Under the pieces are notes generated by a model that saw only the letters and a list, made by a program, of their open reading frames with translations, was not told the DNA's origin and ran no database searches. This document shows, piece after piece, positions 36,366-46,524 of a stretch of 64,000 bases of DNA. Each line of letters starts with the position of its first letter. Within the stretch, counting starts at the first letter, position 1. Made by a program: the position numbers and the translations under genes. Source of the stretch: Rhodocyclaceae bacterium (GTDB taxonomy: Bacteria > Pseudomonadota > Gammaproteobacteria > Burkholderiales > Rhodocyclaceae). The stretch spans positions 124,001 to 188,000 of the forward strand of contig NKXK01000027.1 in the NCBI GenBank assembly GCA_004379165.1. The letters are read 5' to 3'.

Positions 36366-37331
36366 TCAGCGGCCAGCGCGATAGCGGAAGCTGTCGAGCT
36401 TGCCCTTGGGGGTGTTGAGCGCGATGTAGGTCGGAGCGATGGCTTCCAGTGCAGTCGGCGACCAGCCGGCCGGCGCCTGGCCCGTACCCCCTTCGGCAAC
36501 GCTGTCGACCTGCATCGAGCGCAGGTTGTCCGGCGACATCAACGGATTCGGTGCCAGCCACATCAGCCCGGCCTGCAGATAGGCCCAGCCTTCGGAGAGG
36601 GCGATGACGCGGGCTTTGCTGCCGCAGAGTTCAGCTGTGTAGTCGACCAGTTCGCGCAGGGTGTAGACCTTTGGGCCAACCAGGTCGTAGGCTTGGCCGA
36701 AGCTGGCTTCACAGCCCAGCGCATCGACGAAGGCGTCGGCGACATCGGCTGCCCACACCGGCTGGAAGCGGGCGTGACCAAAACCGAGCGGGAAGATCGG
36801 TGCCTTGCGCAGGACGTTGGCGAACATTGACAGGAAGGAATCACCCAGGCCAAAAATGACCGAGGGGCGGAAAACAGTAATGTCGAGCGCGTCGCGGGCA
36901 GCCAGGACAACCGCCTCGCCGTCACCCTTCGAGGCGAGGTATTCGGACGGACCCTTCGGGTCGGCCTTGAGGGCGCTCATGTGCACCAGGCGGCGAACAC
37001 CGGTGGCCTTGCAGGCGGTGATGATCTTTTTCGGCAGTTCGACGTGGGCCCGCGCGAAATCGTCGCTGTACGGGAACTTGACGTCGCGGCTGTGGAGGAT
37101 GCCGACGAGATTGATCACCGCATCGTGGCCGCGTACCAGATCAGGCAGCGTCTGCTCGCAGTGGATGTCGGCTTCGACCATGTTGACGCCGGGCTGCATA
37201 ATCAGGGCCTTGGTCCGCTCGCGACGGCGGGTCGGCACGGTCACTTCGATGCCGCGTTGCGACAGGCGATTGACGATGTAGGTACCGATAAAACCGCTAC
37301 CCCCCAGCAGCAAGACTTTCTTGATATCCAT
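36366..37331 (-). CDS. NAD(P)-binding epimerase/reductase, complex I NDUFA9-like
   Basis: This 321-residue short-chain-type Rossmann protein has the dinucleotide motif LLGGSGFIG near residue 10, then GILHSRD, RLVHMSALKADPKGPSEY and FRPSVIFGLGDSF. This pattern is that of the NDUFA9-type atypical reductases found beside cca in betaproteobacteria. Role not known. Same strand and likely same transcript as cca. Confidence 0.85.
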   Translation of the reverse strand: MDIKKVLLLGGSGFIGTYIVNRLSQRGIEVTVPTRRRERTKALIMQPGVNMVEADIHCEQTLPDLVRGHDAVINLVGILHSRDVKFPYSDDFARAHVELPKKIITACKATGVRRLVHMSALKADPKGPSEYLASKGDGEAVVLAARDALDITVFRPSVIFGLGDSFLSMFANVLRKAPIFPLGFGHARFQPVWAADVADAFVDALGCEASFGQAYDLVGPKVYTLRELVDYTAELCGSKARVIALSEGWAYLQAGLMWLAPNPLMSPDNLRSMQVDSVAEGGTGQAPAGWSPTALEAIAPTYIALNTPKGKLDSFRYRAGR

Positions 37332-37420
37332 GACGCCCCCGGAAACATGATTCGTAGAACGCGGATTTTACGGCAATATCGGCCGTTCTGGACAGGCCGG
37401 TGGCAGATCCCGGCGTGGTC

Positions 37421-39604
37421 TCAGCGCGACGACTGCTCGCCGAGAGCCTGGCGAGCGGCAGTTTCAAACAGCGAATCTGTGCCACAGGCGCGGGCGCTGC
37501 CATCACGCAGCTGTCCTTCGAGGATCGCCGGATGGATCGCCAGCGCCAGCCCGCTGTCCGGGTTGAAGAACAGCATGCGCTGGCCGAGTGGGCTGCGGTG
37601 ACAGAGCATGGCGACCTGACTGGTTTCCAGTTCATCGCGGATGACCATCCAGTCACCAGGCTGGCCGGCAACGCTGCGCCTGGCCGGCGCCTGGCCGGCG
37701 GCAAAATCAAGGGTGCGCAGGATGCGGCCGCCGGCCTCGATTTTACCGGCGACTGGGGTTGCGGCGAGCGGTGCATTCGGGGGGCGGGCCATGTCGCGAT
37801 CGTTGCCCGGGGCTGACAGCGGATTCTGCCCCCGCAAGGCGGCGGTTTGCAGAGTGAAACAGGTGTCGAGGAAGGCAGTTTGTTCTACCGGCGCCAGGCC
37901 GACGGCTTCCATGCCGGCCTTCAGCCGCTTGAGTATCGACGGCAGTTTGCCTGCGAGCAGTTTGCGATCGTCGAGCGCCGGCTTCGGTTCGAAACTCCAG
38001 ATCAAGCCTTCAATCGCCGTCTTGTCGGCCAGCCACTCCGAGCTGTCGGCGCCGCCTTGCTGCGCATTGCGCAGCATCACACTGCGCCAGGTGTGGTCGA
38101 TGAAGTTGCGGATCTCTCTCGGCAGCGGACGGGCGAGTAGCTGGTCGATGACCTGACCGACCTGCACCGAGACCCCGTCAAGGCTGTCCAGCTGAAGCAG
38201 CATCGGCAGATAGACATCGGCAGCCTGAATGATTTCCAGCGCGCGGGCCTCGATCACTGCATTTACTTCATCAAGCGCGGTGCGCAGGGTGGCGTTGTCG
38301 CCCTGGCAGGCCGTGCGCAGGTGGCCGGCCAGTTCGCCGAGGCGGACGCAGATCGGGTGGCGTGCAGGCACATCGCGTGGCAGGCCGAGCATGGCGATGC
38401 GCATGCGGTCGATCAGCTGGCGTGCGGGATGCTTGGTTCCGGTGAAGAGCGTTGCATCCTGCATTGCCACCTTCATTAAGGTGATGTGCAGGCTGGAAAT
38501 GATGGCCTTGAGGGCGTCCGGCAGTTCCGGATCGGCAAAAATGGCTTTGAAAATCGTCGCCAGCGTGTCGATTGCCAGTCCTTCGGGCGCGGCTGCGGGG
38601 ATGCCGAGGGCCGAGGAGTTGATTGATGGACGCGCCGCCGCTGGCTGCGGGGTGGCGTCGAACAGGCCGGGAATCAGGTTCTCAAGGCTCGGCGCACCGC
38701 TGATCGGGGCTGAGGCAGTGACCGGGCGTTGCTGGTCAAGCTCATTGAGGCGAGAAATCAGGCGCTCCAGTGTGCTTTGGCTGAGCGGGGCAGCCAAAGC
38801 GCCACCCGCAGCATATTGTACCGCCATGCCGGCCTGTGGAGTCGTGAGGCCGGGTGCGGCTGCGAAATTAGCCCCGCCCCCCATGCCCATACCTAGGCCG
38901 TTGCCAGCGGGCATGGCGGGCATGGCGGGCATGGCGGGCAGGCGGGCGAGCAGTGCCTGTTGCAGGGCGAGCAGAATGCCATTGTTGACGGCATCTGCGG
39001 TCGACGCGGAATTCTGGCCCTTTCTGAGTATATCCGGGCTGGTGATGATGCCAGCCTGAGCCGCCGTGACACCCGCGCCGCTAAGAAAAGACTCAAGCTC
39101 GACGTACAGCGCCGGCAGGCGGTCTTTGAGGAAATCGGCGAGGAGATCGAGCAGATCGAGCTTCTTGTCGAGTGTGACGGATCCCGCCCGTTCGAGCATG
39201 CGCTCGATGCCCCGGACGACCCCGCGCAACCCAAGCGGATTGTCGTCTTTCGACAGGTCAGGACGATCGAGCAGCGTGACGAAGCGCAGGTGCAGTTTCC
39301 AGAGGGTTTCTCCAGCACTGTCGAAGAGCCTGGCCGTCAGGTTGTCGAGGTGGATGCCGAGTTCAAGGTCCTCTTCCCCGACGAGGGTGATGCGCGAGGC
39401 GGTCAGTCCGCCCGCTTCGTCCTGAAAACTGCCGCGCCGGCTGTTGGCGACCATTTCATCGAAATAGGCGCCGGCGGCTTCCTGAATGACCTGTATCGCA
39501 CCGGCACCCAAGCTGCCACTTTCCAGCAGCAGCGCGCCGAGTTGTTTCAGGTAAAGATTGCGGCAATCACGGAGGGTTTCGAAGGCGTCAGATGGCGTCG
39601 ACAT
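37421..39604 (-). CDS. DUF1631 family protein
   Basis: This 727-residue soluble protein matches DUF1631, a long family of beta- and gammaproteobacteria with no firmly assigned role. It is mostly helical (LRDCRNLYLKQLGALL, KLDLLDLLADFLKDRLPALY). A glycine/proline/methionine-rich low-complexity linker lies around residues 220-260. Beta-rich sequence at the C-terminus (GDWMVIRDELETSQVAMLC) looks like a small barrel. It ends 10 bases from the transglycosylase gene on the same strand. Confidence 0.8.
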   Translation of the reverse strand: MSTPSDAFETLRDCRNLYLKQLGALLLESGSLGAGAIQVIQEAAGAYFDEMVANSRRGSFQDEAGGLTASRITLVGEEDLELGIHLDNLTARLFDSAGETLWKLHLRFVTLLDRPDLSKDDNPLGLRGVVRGIERMLERAGSVTLDKKLDLLDLLADFLKDRLPALYVELESFLSGAGVTAAQAGIITSPDILRKGQNSASTADAVNNGILLALQQALLARLPAMPAMPAMPAGNGLGMGMGGGANFAAAPGLTTPQAGMAVQYAAGGALAAPLSQSTLERLISRLNELDQQRPVTASAPISGAPSLENLIPGLFDATPQPAAARPSINSSALGIPAAAPEGLAIDTLATIFKAIFADPELPDALKAIISSLHITLMKVAMQDATLFTGTKHPARQLIDRMRIAMLGLPRDVPARHPICVRLGELAGHLRTACQGDNATLRTALDEVNAVIEARALEIIQAADVYLPMLLQLDSLDGVSVQVGQVIDQLLARPLPREIRNFIDHTWRSVMLRNAQQGGADSSEWLADKTAIEGLIWSFEPKPALDDRKLLAGKLPSILKRLKAGMEAVGLAPVEQTAFLDTCFTLQTAALRGQNPLSAPGNDRDMARPPNAPLAATPVAGKIEAGGRILRTLDFAAGQAPARRSVAGQPGDWMVIRDELETSQVAMLCHRSPLGQRMLFFNPDSGLALAIHPAILEGQLRDGSARACGTDSLFETAARQALGEQSSR
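38911..38943. repeat. 9-bp tandem repeat inside DUF1631 gene
   Basis: Three perfect copies of GCATGGCGG (38911-38937) plus a partial fourth encode Met-Pro-Ala repeats in the low-complexity linker. Slippage here would keep the reading frame and only change linker length. Confidence 0.85.
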
Positions 39605-39613
39605 AGTGGCTGG

Positions 39614-41545
39614 TCAGGGCAGATCCTGGTCTTTCATTGGTTCGGACGAACGTGGGTTCACGGTACCCAGGCGGGCTTTCAGCGAATCCGGTTGACCATT
39701 GAACAATACCGAATAATAAACCGCATTGCTCAACACTTTCTTGACATAGTCACGAGTTTCGCTGAACGGGATACTTTCGGCGTAGATGGCACCCTCAAGC
39801 GGCCGGTCAGCACGCCACTTTTTGGCCCGACCCGGCCCGGCGTTGTAGGCAGCCGAAGCCAGGACCGGATGATTGTCCAGGTTCTCCATGACCAGACGCA
39901 TGTAGCTGGTGCCGAGCAGGACGTTGATTTCGGTGTCGTTGACCTTGCCTTGGTGGAAGTCGCGCAGGCCGATCTTCTTGGCGACCCATTTGGCGGTGGC
40001 CGGCATCAACTGCATCAGGCCCGAGGCGCCGACGTTGGACTTGGCGCTGGTGATGAAGCGGCTTTCCTGGCGCATCAGACCGTACACCCAGGCATCGTCG
40101 AGCGACTGGTTGCGGGCGGCCGGCCGCACCTGATCGTCATAGGGGGCGAGGAAGCGCAGACTGTAGTCGTGTTCGTTCTTTGTTTTGTCGGCAGTGTTGA
40201 TCGCACGGTCCCAGATCTGGTTGCGCTGGGCGAGGTCGGCAGCGGCGAGCAACTCGCGATCGCTCATGCCCCGCAGCGACCAGTTCCACTCCTTGACCGC
40301 CTCGGTACGCATCTCCAACCGGAAAAAGGCCAGTGAGCGGCGCAGGCCGGGGTTCTCGCGGGCGGTCTTTTGCTCGTCGCTGCTTGGCGGGGCCGCCTTG
40401 GGCGGTGCAACGATGGCGCGACCGAGTTCCTCGTCGGCCAGATTACCGTAAAAATTGGGTTGTCCGGCGATCTTCTCGAACAGTGCATTGGCGTCGGTAC
40501 TGCGCCCGCCGGCCCGGTAGGCGCGGCCAAGCCAGTAGGTCCACTCCGGCAGGCTGGCCAGTGCTGGCGGCATGGCCTGGATGGTGTCGCGGACCACGCC
40601 CCATTCGTGGGCGCGCAACGCGGCACGGACTTTCCACTGGTAAGCGTCGTCGGACAAACGTGTTGCGCCGGCGCGGCCGAACCACTCCACCGCTTCCGGC
40701 AGGTGGCGCTTGGCGGCCTGCAGGCCGATTTGCCCCCAGGCCCATTGCTTTTCGTTGTCCTGCAGACGGGGCTTCAGTTTCTCTAGCTCGTCGGCTGCGA
40801 CCCGTGGATCGTTGGTGGCAATACGCTGGATGGCGAAGACCGCCAGTTCGCGCCCACTGCGGCTGTTGCTCCAGTTGGCGGGCTGGCGGGCGAGATAACC
40901 CATGGCGCTGTTCAGCGCCTGATCGAGCGCCTTGCCGTCGGGCGTCTGGCTGTCCGGCAGGTAGTTGAGCGTCGTTTTAGCCCAGCTCGGACGGTTGGCT
41001 TCAACCTGGCGACGGGCGCGGGTCCAAACGGCGTCTGCATCCACCCGTTGGCCGGCGACGACGGCATCGAAGACTGCGCGGCAGGGCTCCGGTGGTTCGA
41101 GCATGGTCAGCCAGAGTTTTTCCGCCTCGTCGAGCACGCTGCGGTCGCCGCGTGCGAGGCGGCCCTGCTGTTGCCAGCAGGTGACATCGGGCTCGGGGGC
41201 GATCAATGCCGGGTACTCGCTGTCGATCTCGCCCCAGGCGGCGCGCTTGCCCAGCCAGCGGATCCAGTCGGCACGCAGTTTTTCGGCGACGTAACTGCGC
41301 TCGTTGCGCTCCAGGAAGCCGCGGATCGCCGCGCTGTGGCCCTGGTCGAAATTCATGCGCAGGCGGTAGTTTTCGGCATAAACCGCCAGTTCGTGGTTGC
41401 CGATCTGGCTGCTGGCCCGTTCGAGTTTATTGCGGTCGCCGGCGCGGAAGGCATCGCGGGCGGTGAGGAAAGCGGTGTCGCGGCTGTCCTGCGCAACGGC
41501 GGGCAGGGCAAGGAGAAGTCCGATGACGAGGGCGTGAAACTTCAT
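39614..41545 (-). CDS. soluble lytic murein transglycosylase (Slt70 type)
   Basis: This 643-residue periplasmic enzyme has a signal peptide (MKFHALVIGLLLALPAVAQ) and a long helical superhelix (about 30-470). The C-terminal SLT domain has the catalytic Glu near 494 in MRQESRFITSAKSNVGASG, then LMQLMPATA and AAYNAGPGRAKKW. It cleaves peptidoglycan to 1,6-anhydromuropeptides, the substrates imported by AmpG. It is divergent from the cyclo-ligase gene with only 14 bases between. Confidence 0.93.
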   Translation of the reverse strand: MKFHALVIGLLLALPAVAQDSRDTAFLTARDAFRAGDRNKLERASSQIGNHELAVYAENYRLRMNFDQGHSAAIRGFLERNERSYVAEKLRADWIRWLGKRAAWGEIDSEYPALIAPEPDVTCWQQQGRLARGDRSVLDEAEKLWLTMLEPPEPCRAVFDAVVAGQRVDADAVWTRARRQVEANRPSWAKTTLNYLPDSQTPDGKALDQALNSAMGYLARQPANWSNSRSGRELAVFAIQRIATNDPRVAADELEKLKPRLQDNEKQWAWGQIGLQAAKRHLPEAVEWFGRAGATRLSDDAYQWKVRAALRAHEWGVVRDTIQAMPPALASLPEWTYWLGRAYRAGGRSTDANALFEKIAGQPNFYGNLADEELGRAIVAPPKAAPPSSDEQKTARENPGLRRSLAFFRLEMRTEAVKEWNWSLRGMSDRELLAAADLAQRNQIWDRAINTADKTKNEHDYSLRFLAPYDDQVRPAARNQSLDDAWVYGLMRQESRFITSAKSNVGASGLMQLMPATAKWVAKKIGLRDFHQGKVNDTEINVLLGTSYMRLVMENLDNHPVLASAAYNAGPGRAKKWRADRPLEGAIYAESIPFSETRDYVKKVLSNAVYYSVLFNGQPDSLKARLGTVNPRSSEPMKDQDLP

Positions 41546-41559
41546 GCTAGATTAAGACG

Positions 41560-42150
41560 ATGGCTCAGACAATCAATCAGGCGGACGAGGATAACACGGC
41601 ATGGCGACGAGCGCTGCGGCGCGAAATGGTGGCCAGACGGGGCTCGCTGGACGATGTCGCGCATTCAGAGCTGTCATCCCGCATCGTCTCCCTCTTGCGA
41701 GCCTCCCTGCCGGTGCCTGCCATTTTTGCCTTTTGCTGGCCGATCAAGCACGAGCCGGATGTCCGGGCGCTGATTCCGCACTGGCAGGCGGCGGGCGCAC
41801 AGGCAGCGCTGCCGGTAGTCGTCGAACCCGAGGCGCCGCTCGCCTTCCGGCTGTGGCAGGCAGATACACCGCTGGTCGAGGATCGTTATGGCATACCGAC
41901 GCCCGCCGCCGGCCCGTTCGTGCAGCCCGATCTGCTGTTGATGCCGCTCAATGGCTTCGATGCGGACGGGTATCGCCTGGGCTATGGCGGCGGATTTTTC
42001 GACCGGACGCTGGCGGCGCTGACGCCACGGCCGCTGGCCGTCGGTGTCGGTTTCGAATGCAATCGCCTGCCGAGCATCCGGCCGCAGCCGCACGATCAGC
42101 GGCTCGACTGGCTGGTGACCGAAGCCGGGGCATTCAGGCCCGGCGCCTGA
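41560..42150 (+). CDS. 5-formyltetrahydrofolate cyclo-ligase
   Basis: This 196-residue enzyme converts 5-formyl-THF to methenyl-THF using ATP. It has WRRALRREMVARR at the start, AFCWPIKHEPDVR, and the diagnostic LGYGGGFFDRTLA near residue 145. Divergent from the transglycosylase gene; its promoter must lie within that gene. Its 3' end overlaps the small membrane protein gene by 17 bases. Confidence 0.93.
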   Translation: MAQTINQADEDNTAWRRALRREMVARRGSLDDVAHSELSSRIVSLLRASLPVPAIFAFCWPIKHEPDVRALIPHWQAAGAQAALPVVVEPEAPLAFRLWQADTPLVEDRYGIPTPAAGPFVQPDLLLMPLNGFDADGYRLGYGGGFFDRTLAALTPRPLAVGVGFECNRLPSIRPQPHDQRLDWLVTEAGAFRPGA

Positions 42151-42421
42151 GCAGAAAGACGGCCAACGCGAACAGCAGCGCCGCAAGCGCACCGAGCATG
42201 CTCTGGCGCAGATCGTAGAGGCCGGTACGCAAGGCCAGTTCCAGCGCGTAGCCGTGTTGCAGTGCCAGCAGCAAGGCGCCGATGGCCAGCGAAATCCACA
42301 GCAGGCGTGTCGTGCGCCCGGTCTCGCGGCGCAGAAACAGCTCGGTGGCCAGGCCGGCGGCGTAGGCCTGGGCGATCAGGCCGGTGACACCGCAGGCCAG
42401 GGCAAGGGTGTAGGCGTTCAT
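42134..42421 (-). CDS. small hydrophobic membrane protein
   Basis: This 95-residue protein has three predicted helices (about 4-24, 40-60, 68-90) and an Arg-rich C-terminus. No family recognised. The ATG at 42421 overlaps the PatB-type gene stop (ATGA), so it is the last gene of the sulfur operon. Start further upstream is unlikely. Confidence 0.6.
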   Translation of the reverse strand: MNAYTLALACGVTGLIAQAYAAGLATELFLRRETGRTTRLLWISLAIGALLLALQHGYALELALRTGLYDLRQSMLGALAALLFALAVFLLRRRA

Positions 42422-43563
42422 GCGGCGGCGCAGGCGCGGTGCAGGCGCCGCAAGGCTTCGTCTAGAGTCGCTTGCGGGCAGCCGAAGTTGAGCCGCAGCC
42501 AACCTGGCGCGCCGAAATCCCGGCCGTCAGACAAGCCCAGCCCGTGGCTTTCGAAATGCGCAGCGGGATCGGCGAGGCCGAGTTCGCTAACGTCGAGCCA
42601 AGCCAGGTAGGTGGCTTCGACAGGTGCCATTTTCAGGCATTTTTCCGCGTTCACCGCAGCATCCACTGCGGCGCGGTTGCGGCGCAGGGTCCCCAGCAAT
42701 CCGGCATGCCAGTCGTCGCAATCGCGATAGGCCGCCTCGCAGGCAGCAAAGCCGAGCACATTCACATGCGGGACGATGCCATCCATCGCACGCAGGAAGC
42801 GACGGCGCAGCGCCGGTTCCGAAATGACCGCGAACGCGCAGCCGAGGCCGGGAATATTGAAGGTCTTCGACGGCGCCATCAGCGTGATGGTGCGGCGGGC
42901 AATCGCTGGCGACAGGGTGGCGAACGGGATGTGGCGCTTGTCCTCGTCGAGAATCAGACCGCAGTGGATTTCGTCGGCGCAGACGATCAGGTCGTTCTTC
43001 TCGGCGTGTTCTGCGATGGTGTCCAGTTCGCGCCGCGACCAGCAGCGGCCGACCGGATTGTGCGGATGGCAGAGCAGGTAGAGGCCGCTATCACGCGTGG
43101 TCGCCGCCGCCAGCCGCGCCGGGTCGAGCGACCAGTGCCGGTCGTCGAAATCGAGTTCGATGCGCTGCAGTTCGCGCCCGGAAAAGCGCGGCGCCGATAG
43201 AAAGGGCGGATAAACCGGAGTGGCTGTTTGCACGGCACCATCGACGGCGCGACAGGCGACGTTGAGGCCGGTGACGAGACCGGGCAGCCAGACGATCCAT
43301 TCCGCTTCGATGCGCCAGTCGTAGTGGCGTTCGAGATGGTCGATCACCGCGTCGGCGACGCTGGCCGGTGGCTGCCCGTAGCCGAGCACCGGATGCGCCA
43401 GCCGCTGCGTGATGGCGGCAATGACCGCCGGCGGCGCGGCGAAATCCATGTCCGCCACCCACAGCGGCAGGATGTCACGGCCGGCGTATTTGCCCCATTT
43501 GATGGAATCCGACCCGCTTCGGTCGATGGGGCTGTCGAAAGGGTTCAATCCAGCGCTGCTCAA
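42418..43563 (-). CDS. PatB/MalY-type PLP-dependent C-S lyase (cystathionine beta-lyase)
   Basis: This 381-residue fold type I enzyme has the PLP Lys at 233 in [10 protein letters not shown], the substrate-side [11 protein letters not shown] and [12 protein letters not shown], and ADEIHCGLI. Members cleave cystathionine or other Cys S-conjugates. Position downstream of cysK and upstream of a small membrane protein fits sulfur amino-acid metabolism. Overlaps cysK by 4 bases. Confidence 0.9.
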   Translation of the reverse strand: MSSAGLNPFDSPIDRSGSDSIKWGKYAGRDILPLWVADMDFAAPPAVIAAITQRLAHPVLGYGQPPASVADAVIDHLERHYDWRIEAEWIVWLPGLVTGLNVACRAVDGAVQTATPVYPPFLSAPRFSGRELQRIELDFDDRHWSLDPARLAAATTRDSGLYLLCHPHNPVGRCWSRRELDTIAEHAEKNDLIVCADEIHCGLILDEDKRHIPFATLSPAIARRTITLMAPSKTFNIPGLGCAFAVISEPALRRRFLRAMDGIVPHVNVLGFAACEAAYRDCDDWHAGLLGTLRRNRAAVDAAVNAEKCLKMAPVEATYLAWLDVSELGLADPAAHFESHGLGLSDGRDFGAPGWLRLNFGCPQATLDEALRRLHRACAAA

Positions 43564-44492
43564 ACGGCGAGATGTTCGTAAAGCGCCGTCGACAGGTAGC
43601 GCTCCCCAAACGACGGGATGATGACGACGATCAGCTTGCCGGCATTTTCCGGGCGCTTGGCCAGTTCCAGCGCAGCCCAGGTGGCGGCGCCGGATGAAAT
43701 GCCGACCAGCAGCCCCTCTTCCGTCGCCATCCGGCGCGCAGTGGCGAAGGCATCGTCGTTCTTGACGCGGATGACCTCGTCGTAGACGCCGGTGTTGAGC
43801 ACGCCCGGCACGAAACCGGCGCCGATACCCTGGATCGGGTGCGGACCCTTCTGGCCGCCGGACAGGACCGGCGAGGCATCGGGTTCGACGGCGACAACCT
43901 TGACGCCAGGCTTCTTCGCCTTGAGTACCTCTCCGACGCCGGTGACGGTGCCGCCAGTACCGACGCCCGAAACGAAAATATCGACCTGGCCGTCGGTGTC
44001 ACCCCAGATTTCCTCGGCCGTCGTGTTGCGGTGAACCTCGGGATTGGCCGGATTTTCGAATTGCTGCGGGATGAAATACTTCGGATCGGCCTCGGCCAGC
44101 GCTTTGGCCCTGGCGATGGCGCCGCCCATGCCATCCGGCCCCGGCGTCAGGATCAGCTCGGCGCCGTAGGCTTTGAGCAGCAGCTTGCGCTCGCGGCTCA
44201 TCGTTTCCGGCATAGTGAAGGCACACTTGATGCCGCGTGCGGCGCAGACCATGGCCAGGCCGATACCGGTATTGCCCGAAGTTGGCTCAAGGACGACGGT
44301 GTCCGGACCGATCTTGCCGGCGGCGATGGCGGCATCGAGCATGGCGACGGCGATGCGGTCCTTGACGCTGTGGCCCGGGTTGAAGAACTCCAGCTTGGCG
44401 ACGACCCGGGCACCGGCTCCGGCGGTGAGACGGTTGATCTGGACCAGCGGCGTGTTGCCGACCAGTTCGGTGACGTTGTTGGCGATTTTCAT
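43560..44492 (-). CDS. cysK: cysteine synthase (O-acetylserine sulfhydrylase)
   Basis: This 310-residue fold type II PLP enzyme has the cofactor Lys44 in [23 protein letters not shown] and the phosphate-binding [12 protein letters not shown]. It makes cysteine from O-acetylserine and sulfide. CysK rather than CysM is suggested by the [19 protein letters not shown] segment and length. The ATG at 44492 shares one base with the stop of the EAL-like gene (TGATG), with GAGAGG upstream. Confidence 0.93.
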   Translation of the reverse strand: MKIANNVTELVGNTPLVQINRLTAGAGARVVAKLEFFNPGHSVKDRIAVAMLDAAIAAGKIGPDTVVLEPTSGNTGIGLAMVCAARGIKCAFTMPETMSRERKLLLKAYGAELILTPGPDGMGGAIARAKALAEADPKYFIPQQFENPANPEVHRNTTAEEIWGDTDGQVDIFVSGVGTGGTVTGVGEVLKAKKPGVKVVAVEPDASPVLSGGQKGPHPIQGIGAGFVPGVLNTGVYDEVIRVKNDDAFATARRMATEEGLLVGISSGAATWAALELAKRPENAGKLIVVIIPSFGERYLSTALYEHLAV

Positions 44493-45295
44493 CACGGCCT
44501 CTCGAATGGCGAAGTTGCGGAATTGTAGGGGTTTCGCACCGCCTTGTGGGTGGGACGGCAGATCGAAGCCGGTTCGCCGAGCAGCGGACCATAAGCAAGA
44601 TCGACCTCATCCTGCCGTGCGTTGCGATAGTCCTCACCATGCGCCACATCGGCCAGGACAACCGCCGCGCCGGTGGCATGGGCAGCGGCGACCATGCCGC
44701 GGTCGGCCAGTGCGAGGATGACCATGTCGGGCTTGAGGGCGAGCGCGGCCGGTAGTGCCAATGGCGAGTCGCCGAGGCGCAGGGCCAGGCGATAGCCGCG
44801 CTGGCGGTAGCTGGCCAGTGCCGATCCGGGCAGCGTGTCGATCTCGTCGGCATCGAGTTCGAGAACAATGTCTTCCGGCGCCAGGCCGCAGCGCTTGAGA
44901 ATCGCTTCATAAACCAGCCCGTGCTGGTTGGGCACCGCCCGGATGTGCCGGGGATGGATGGGAACGTGCAGGAACCCGCCGGTACTGCGTTGCTGGGCAA
45001 GGAAATTCAAAGCGTGCAGTGTCCGGCACAGGCGGTCGAAATGGACCATCGCCGCTTCGCTCTCGCAGACCACGGCCGGGTCACCGGCCACCGGATTGCC
45101 CTCTGCATCGCGGATGTCGAGCACGGCACGATGGCCGACGATGCATTCCCGGCGCAGTTCGACCACCGGGGCGAAGCGCGAAGCCAGTGTCCGGCCGGCA
45201 TGCCAGGCGGCCACCTGCTCACCGACGGCGTAAAGCGTTGCTTCGCCGGCGGTGTCAGCGAGATTGAAATAGCGGATCAGGTCCTCGACGGGCAT
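44492..45295 (-). CDS. degenerate EAL-domain protein
   Basis: This 267-residue protein has the strand/helix order of EAL domains: [20 protein letters not shown] at the start of the fold, [33 protein letters not shown] and LKPDMVILA. Every catalytic position is altered: EAL reads RAV, DDFGTG reads RLGDSP, and the LKID lysine/aspartate are VILA. It therefore should neither cleave c-di-GMP nor bind metals in the usual way. It sits between sbp and cysK with tight spacing, so it may regulate sulfate uptake or cysteine synthesis. Confidence 0.7.
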   Translation of the reverse strand: MPVEDLIRYFNLADTAGEATLYAVGEQVAAWHAGRTLASRFAPVVELRRECIVGHRAVLDIRDAEGNPVAGDPAVVCESEAAMVHFDRLCRTLHALNFLAQQRSTGGFLHVPIHPRHIRAVPNQHGLVYEAILKRCGLAPEDIVLELDADEIDTLPGSALASYRQRGYRLALRLGDSPLALPAALALKPDMVILALADRGMVAAAHATGAAVVLADVAHGEDYRNARQDEVDLAYGPLLGEPASICRPTHKAVRNPYNSATSPFERP

Positions 45296-45303
45296 GCTGG
45301 CAC

Positions 45304-46311
45304 CTATTTCTTCAAGTAGATCTGGTCGAAGCTGCCGCCATCGGCAAAGTGCGTCTTCTGCGCCTTCTGCCAGCCGCCGAAGGTATCGTCGATGGTCACC
45401 AGCTTGAGCTTGGGGAACTGCTTCGCGTATTGCGCGGCCACCTTGGCATTGGTCGGGCGGTAGTAATGCTTGGCAGCGATCAGCTGGCCTTCCTCGGAAT
45501 ACAGGTAATCGAGATAGGCCTGCGCGGTAAGGCGCGTCCCGCGCTTCTCGACCACCTTGTCGACCACGGCCACCGGTGGTTCGGCGAGGATGGAGAGGTT
45601 GGGATAGACGATCTCGAACTTGTCCTTGCCCAACTCGTTGACCGCCAGGATACCCTCGTTTTCCCAGGTCACCAGTACGTCGCCCAGGCCGCGTTCGACG
45701 AAGGTGGTGGTCGAACCGCGTGCGCCGGAATCGAGCACCGGCACATTCTTGAAGATGGCGGTGACCAGTTCCTTCGCCTTCTGCTCATTGCCACCCGGCT
45801 GCTTGAGTGCCCAGGCCCAGGCTGCCAGATAGTTCCAGCGGGCGCCGCCAGAGGTCTTCGGGTTGGGCGTGATGACGCCAACGCCCGGCTTGGCCAAGTC
45901 GCCCCAGTCCTTGATCGCCTTGGGATTACCCTTGCGCACCAGGAAAACGACCGTCGATGTGTAGGGTGAGGAATTTTTCGGGAAGCGTTTCTGCCAGTCG
46001 GCCGGGATCAGCTTGCGTTCGGCCAGCGCGTCGATGTCGTAGCCGAGCGCCAGCGTCACGACATCGGCTTCGAGGCCGTCGGCCACCGAGCGGGCCTGCT
46101 TGCCGGAGCCGCCGTGCGACTGGCGGACCTGGACATTCTGGCCGGTTTTGCCTTGCCAGCTCTTGGCGAAGGCGGCATTGAACTCCTTGTACAACTCGCG
46201 GGTAGGGTCGTAGGAGACGTTGAGCAGCGTGGTCTGGGCGAAGGCAGCGCTGATACCGAGTGCTGCGGTCAACGCGGAAATCACACCAAAATGGCGAAGC
46301 GGACGGAACAT
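45304..46311 (-). CDS. sbp: periplasmic sulfate-binding protein
   Basis: This 335-residue protein has a signal peptide (ends ISAAFAQ). It shows [44 protein letters not shown] and [17 protein letters not shown], all Sbp/CysP signatures. It delivers sulfate (or thiosulfate) to CysTWA, whose genes are not in the window. It is first gene of the minus-strand operon with the EAL-like protein, cysK, patB-like and a small membrane protein. A/T-rich upstream DNA (46350-46410) could hold CysB sites. Confidence 0.93.
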   Translation of the reverse strand: MFRPLRHFGVISALTAALGISAAFAQTTLLNVSYDPTRELYKEFNAAFAKSWQGKTGQNVQVRQSHGGSGKQARSVADGLEADVVTLALGYDIDALAERKLIPADWQKRFPKNSSPYTSTVVFLVRKGNPKAIKDWGDLAKPGVGVITPNPKTSGGARWNYLAAWAWALKQPGGNEQKAKELVTAIFKNVPVLDSGARGSTTTFVERGLGDVLVTWENEGILAVNELGKDKFEIVYPNLSILAEPPVAVVDKVVEKRGTRLTAQAYLDYLYSEEGQLIAAKHYYRPTNAKVAAQYAKQFPKLKLVTIDDTFGGWQKAQKTHFADGGSFDQIYLKK

Positions 46312-46384
46312 GATGAACTCCAGTCAAAGGTGAATCAGGATGGATGGAGCATAAATGGCGATTTATATAATCTAAAAGATCGTT

Positions 46385-46414
46385 TTGTTAATTATCAATA
46401 ACCAAAGGTAATAT
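46385..46414 (+). promoter_or_regulatory. candidate promoter of carbonic-anhydrase-like gene
   Basis: TTGTTA (46385-46390), 18-base spacer and TAATAT (46409-46414) in an A/T-rich island between the divergent sbp and carbonic-anhydrase-like genes. The leader would be about 105 bases. CysB control of both sides is possible but not shown. Confidence 0.4.
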
Positions 46415-46524
46415 TGTTTCACTTGTTGCCGCTTCGTGAATGGGGCAGCATGACGAGAAACGCGGCCACTTCAGCTGCCGGCATGCCGACGCCGGCCCCA
46501 CCGAGCCGCGGGAGGAGACGCGTG

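Noticed and set aside
36347-36499. N-terminal extension of the cca frame
   Set aside because: It overlaps the 3' end of the NDUFA9-like gene and has no family similarity; the E. coli enzyme aligns from the GTG at 36346.
41546-41559. 6S RNA (ssrS) expected near a 5-formyl-THF cyclo-ligase gene
   Set aside because: The gap to the divergent transglycosylase gene is only 14 bases, so there is no room for it.
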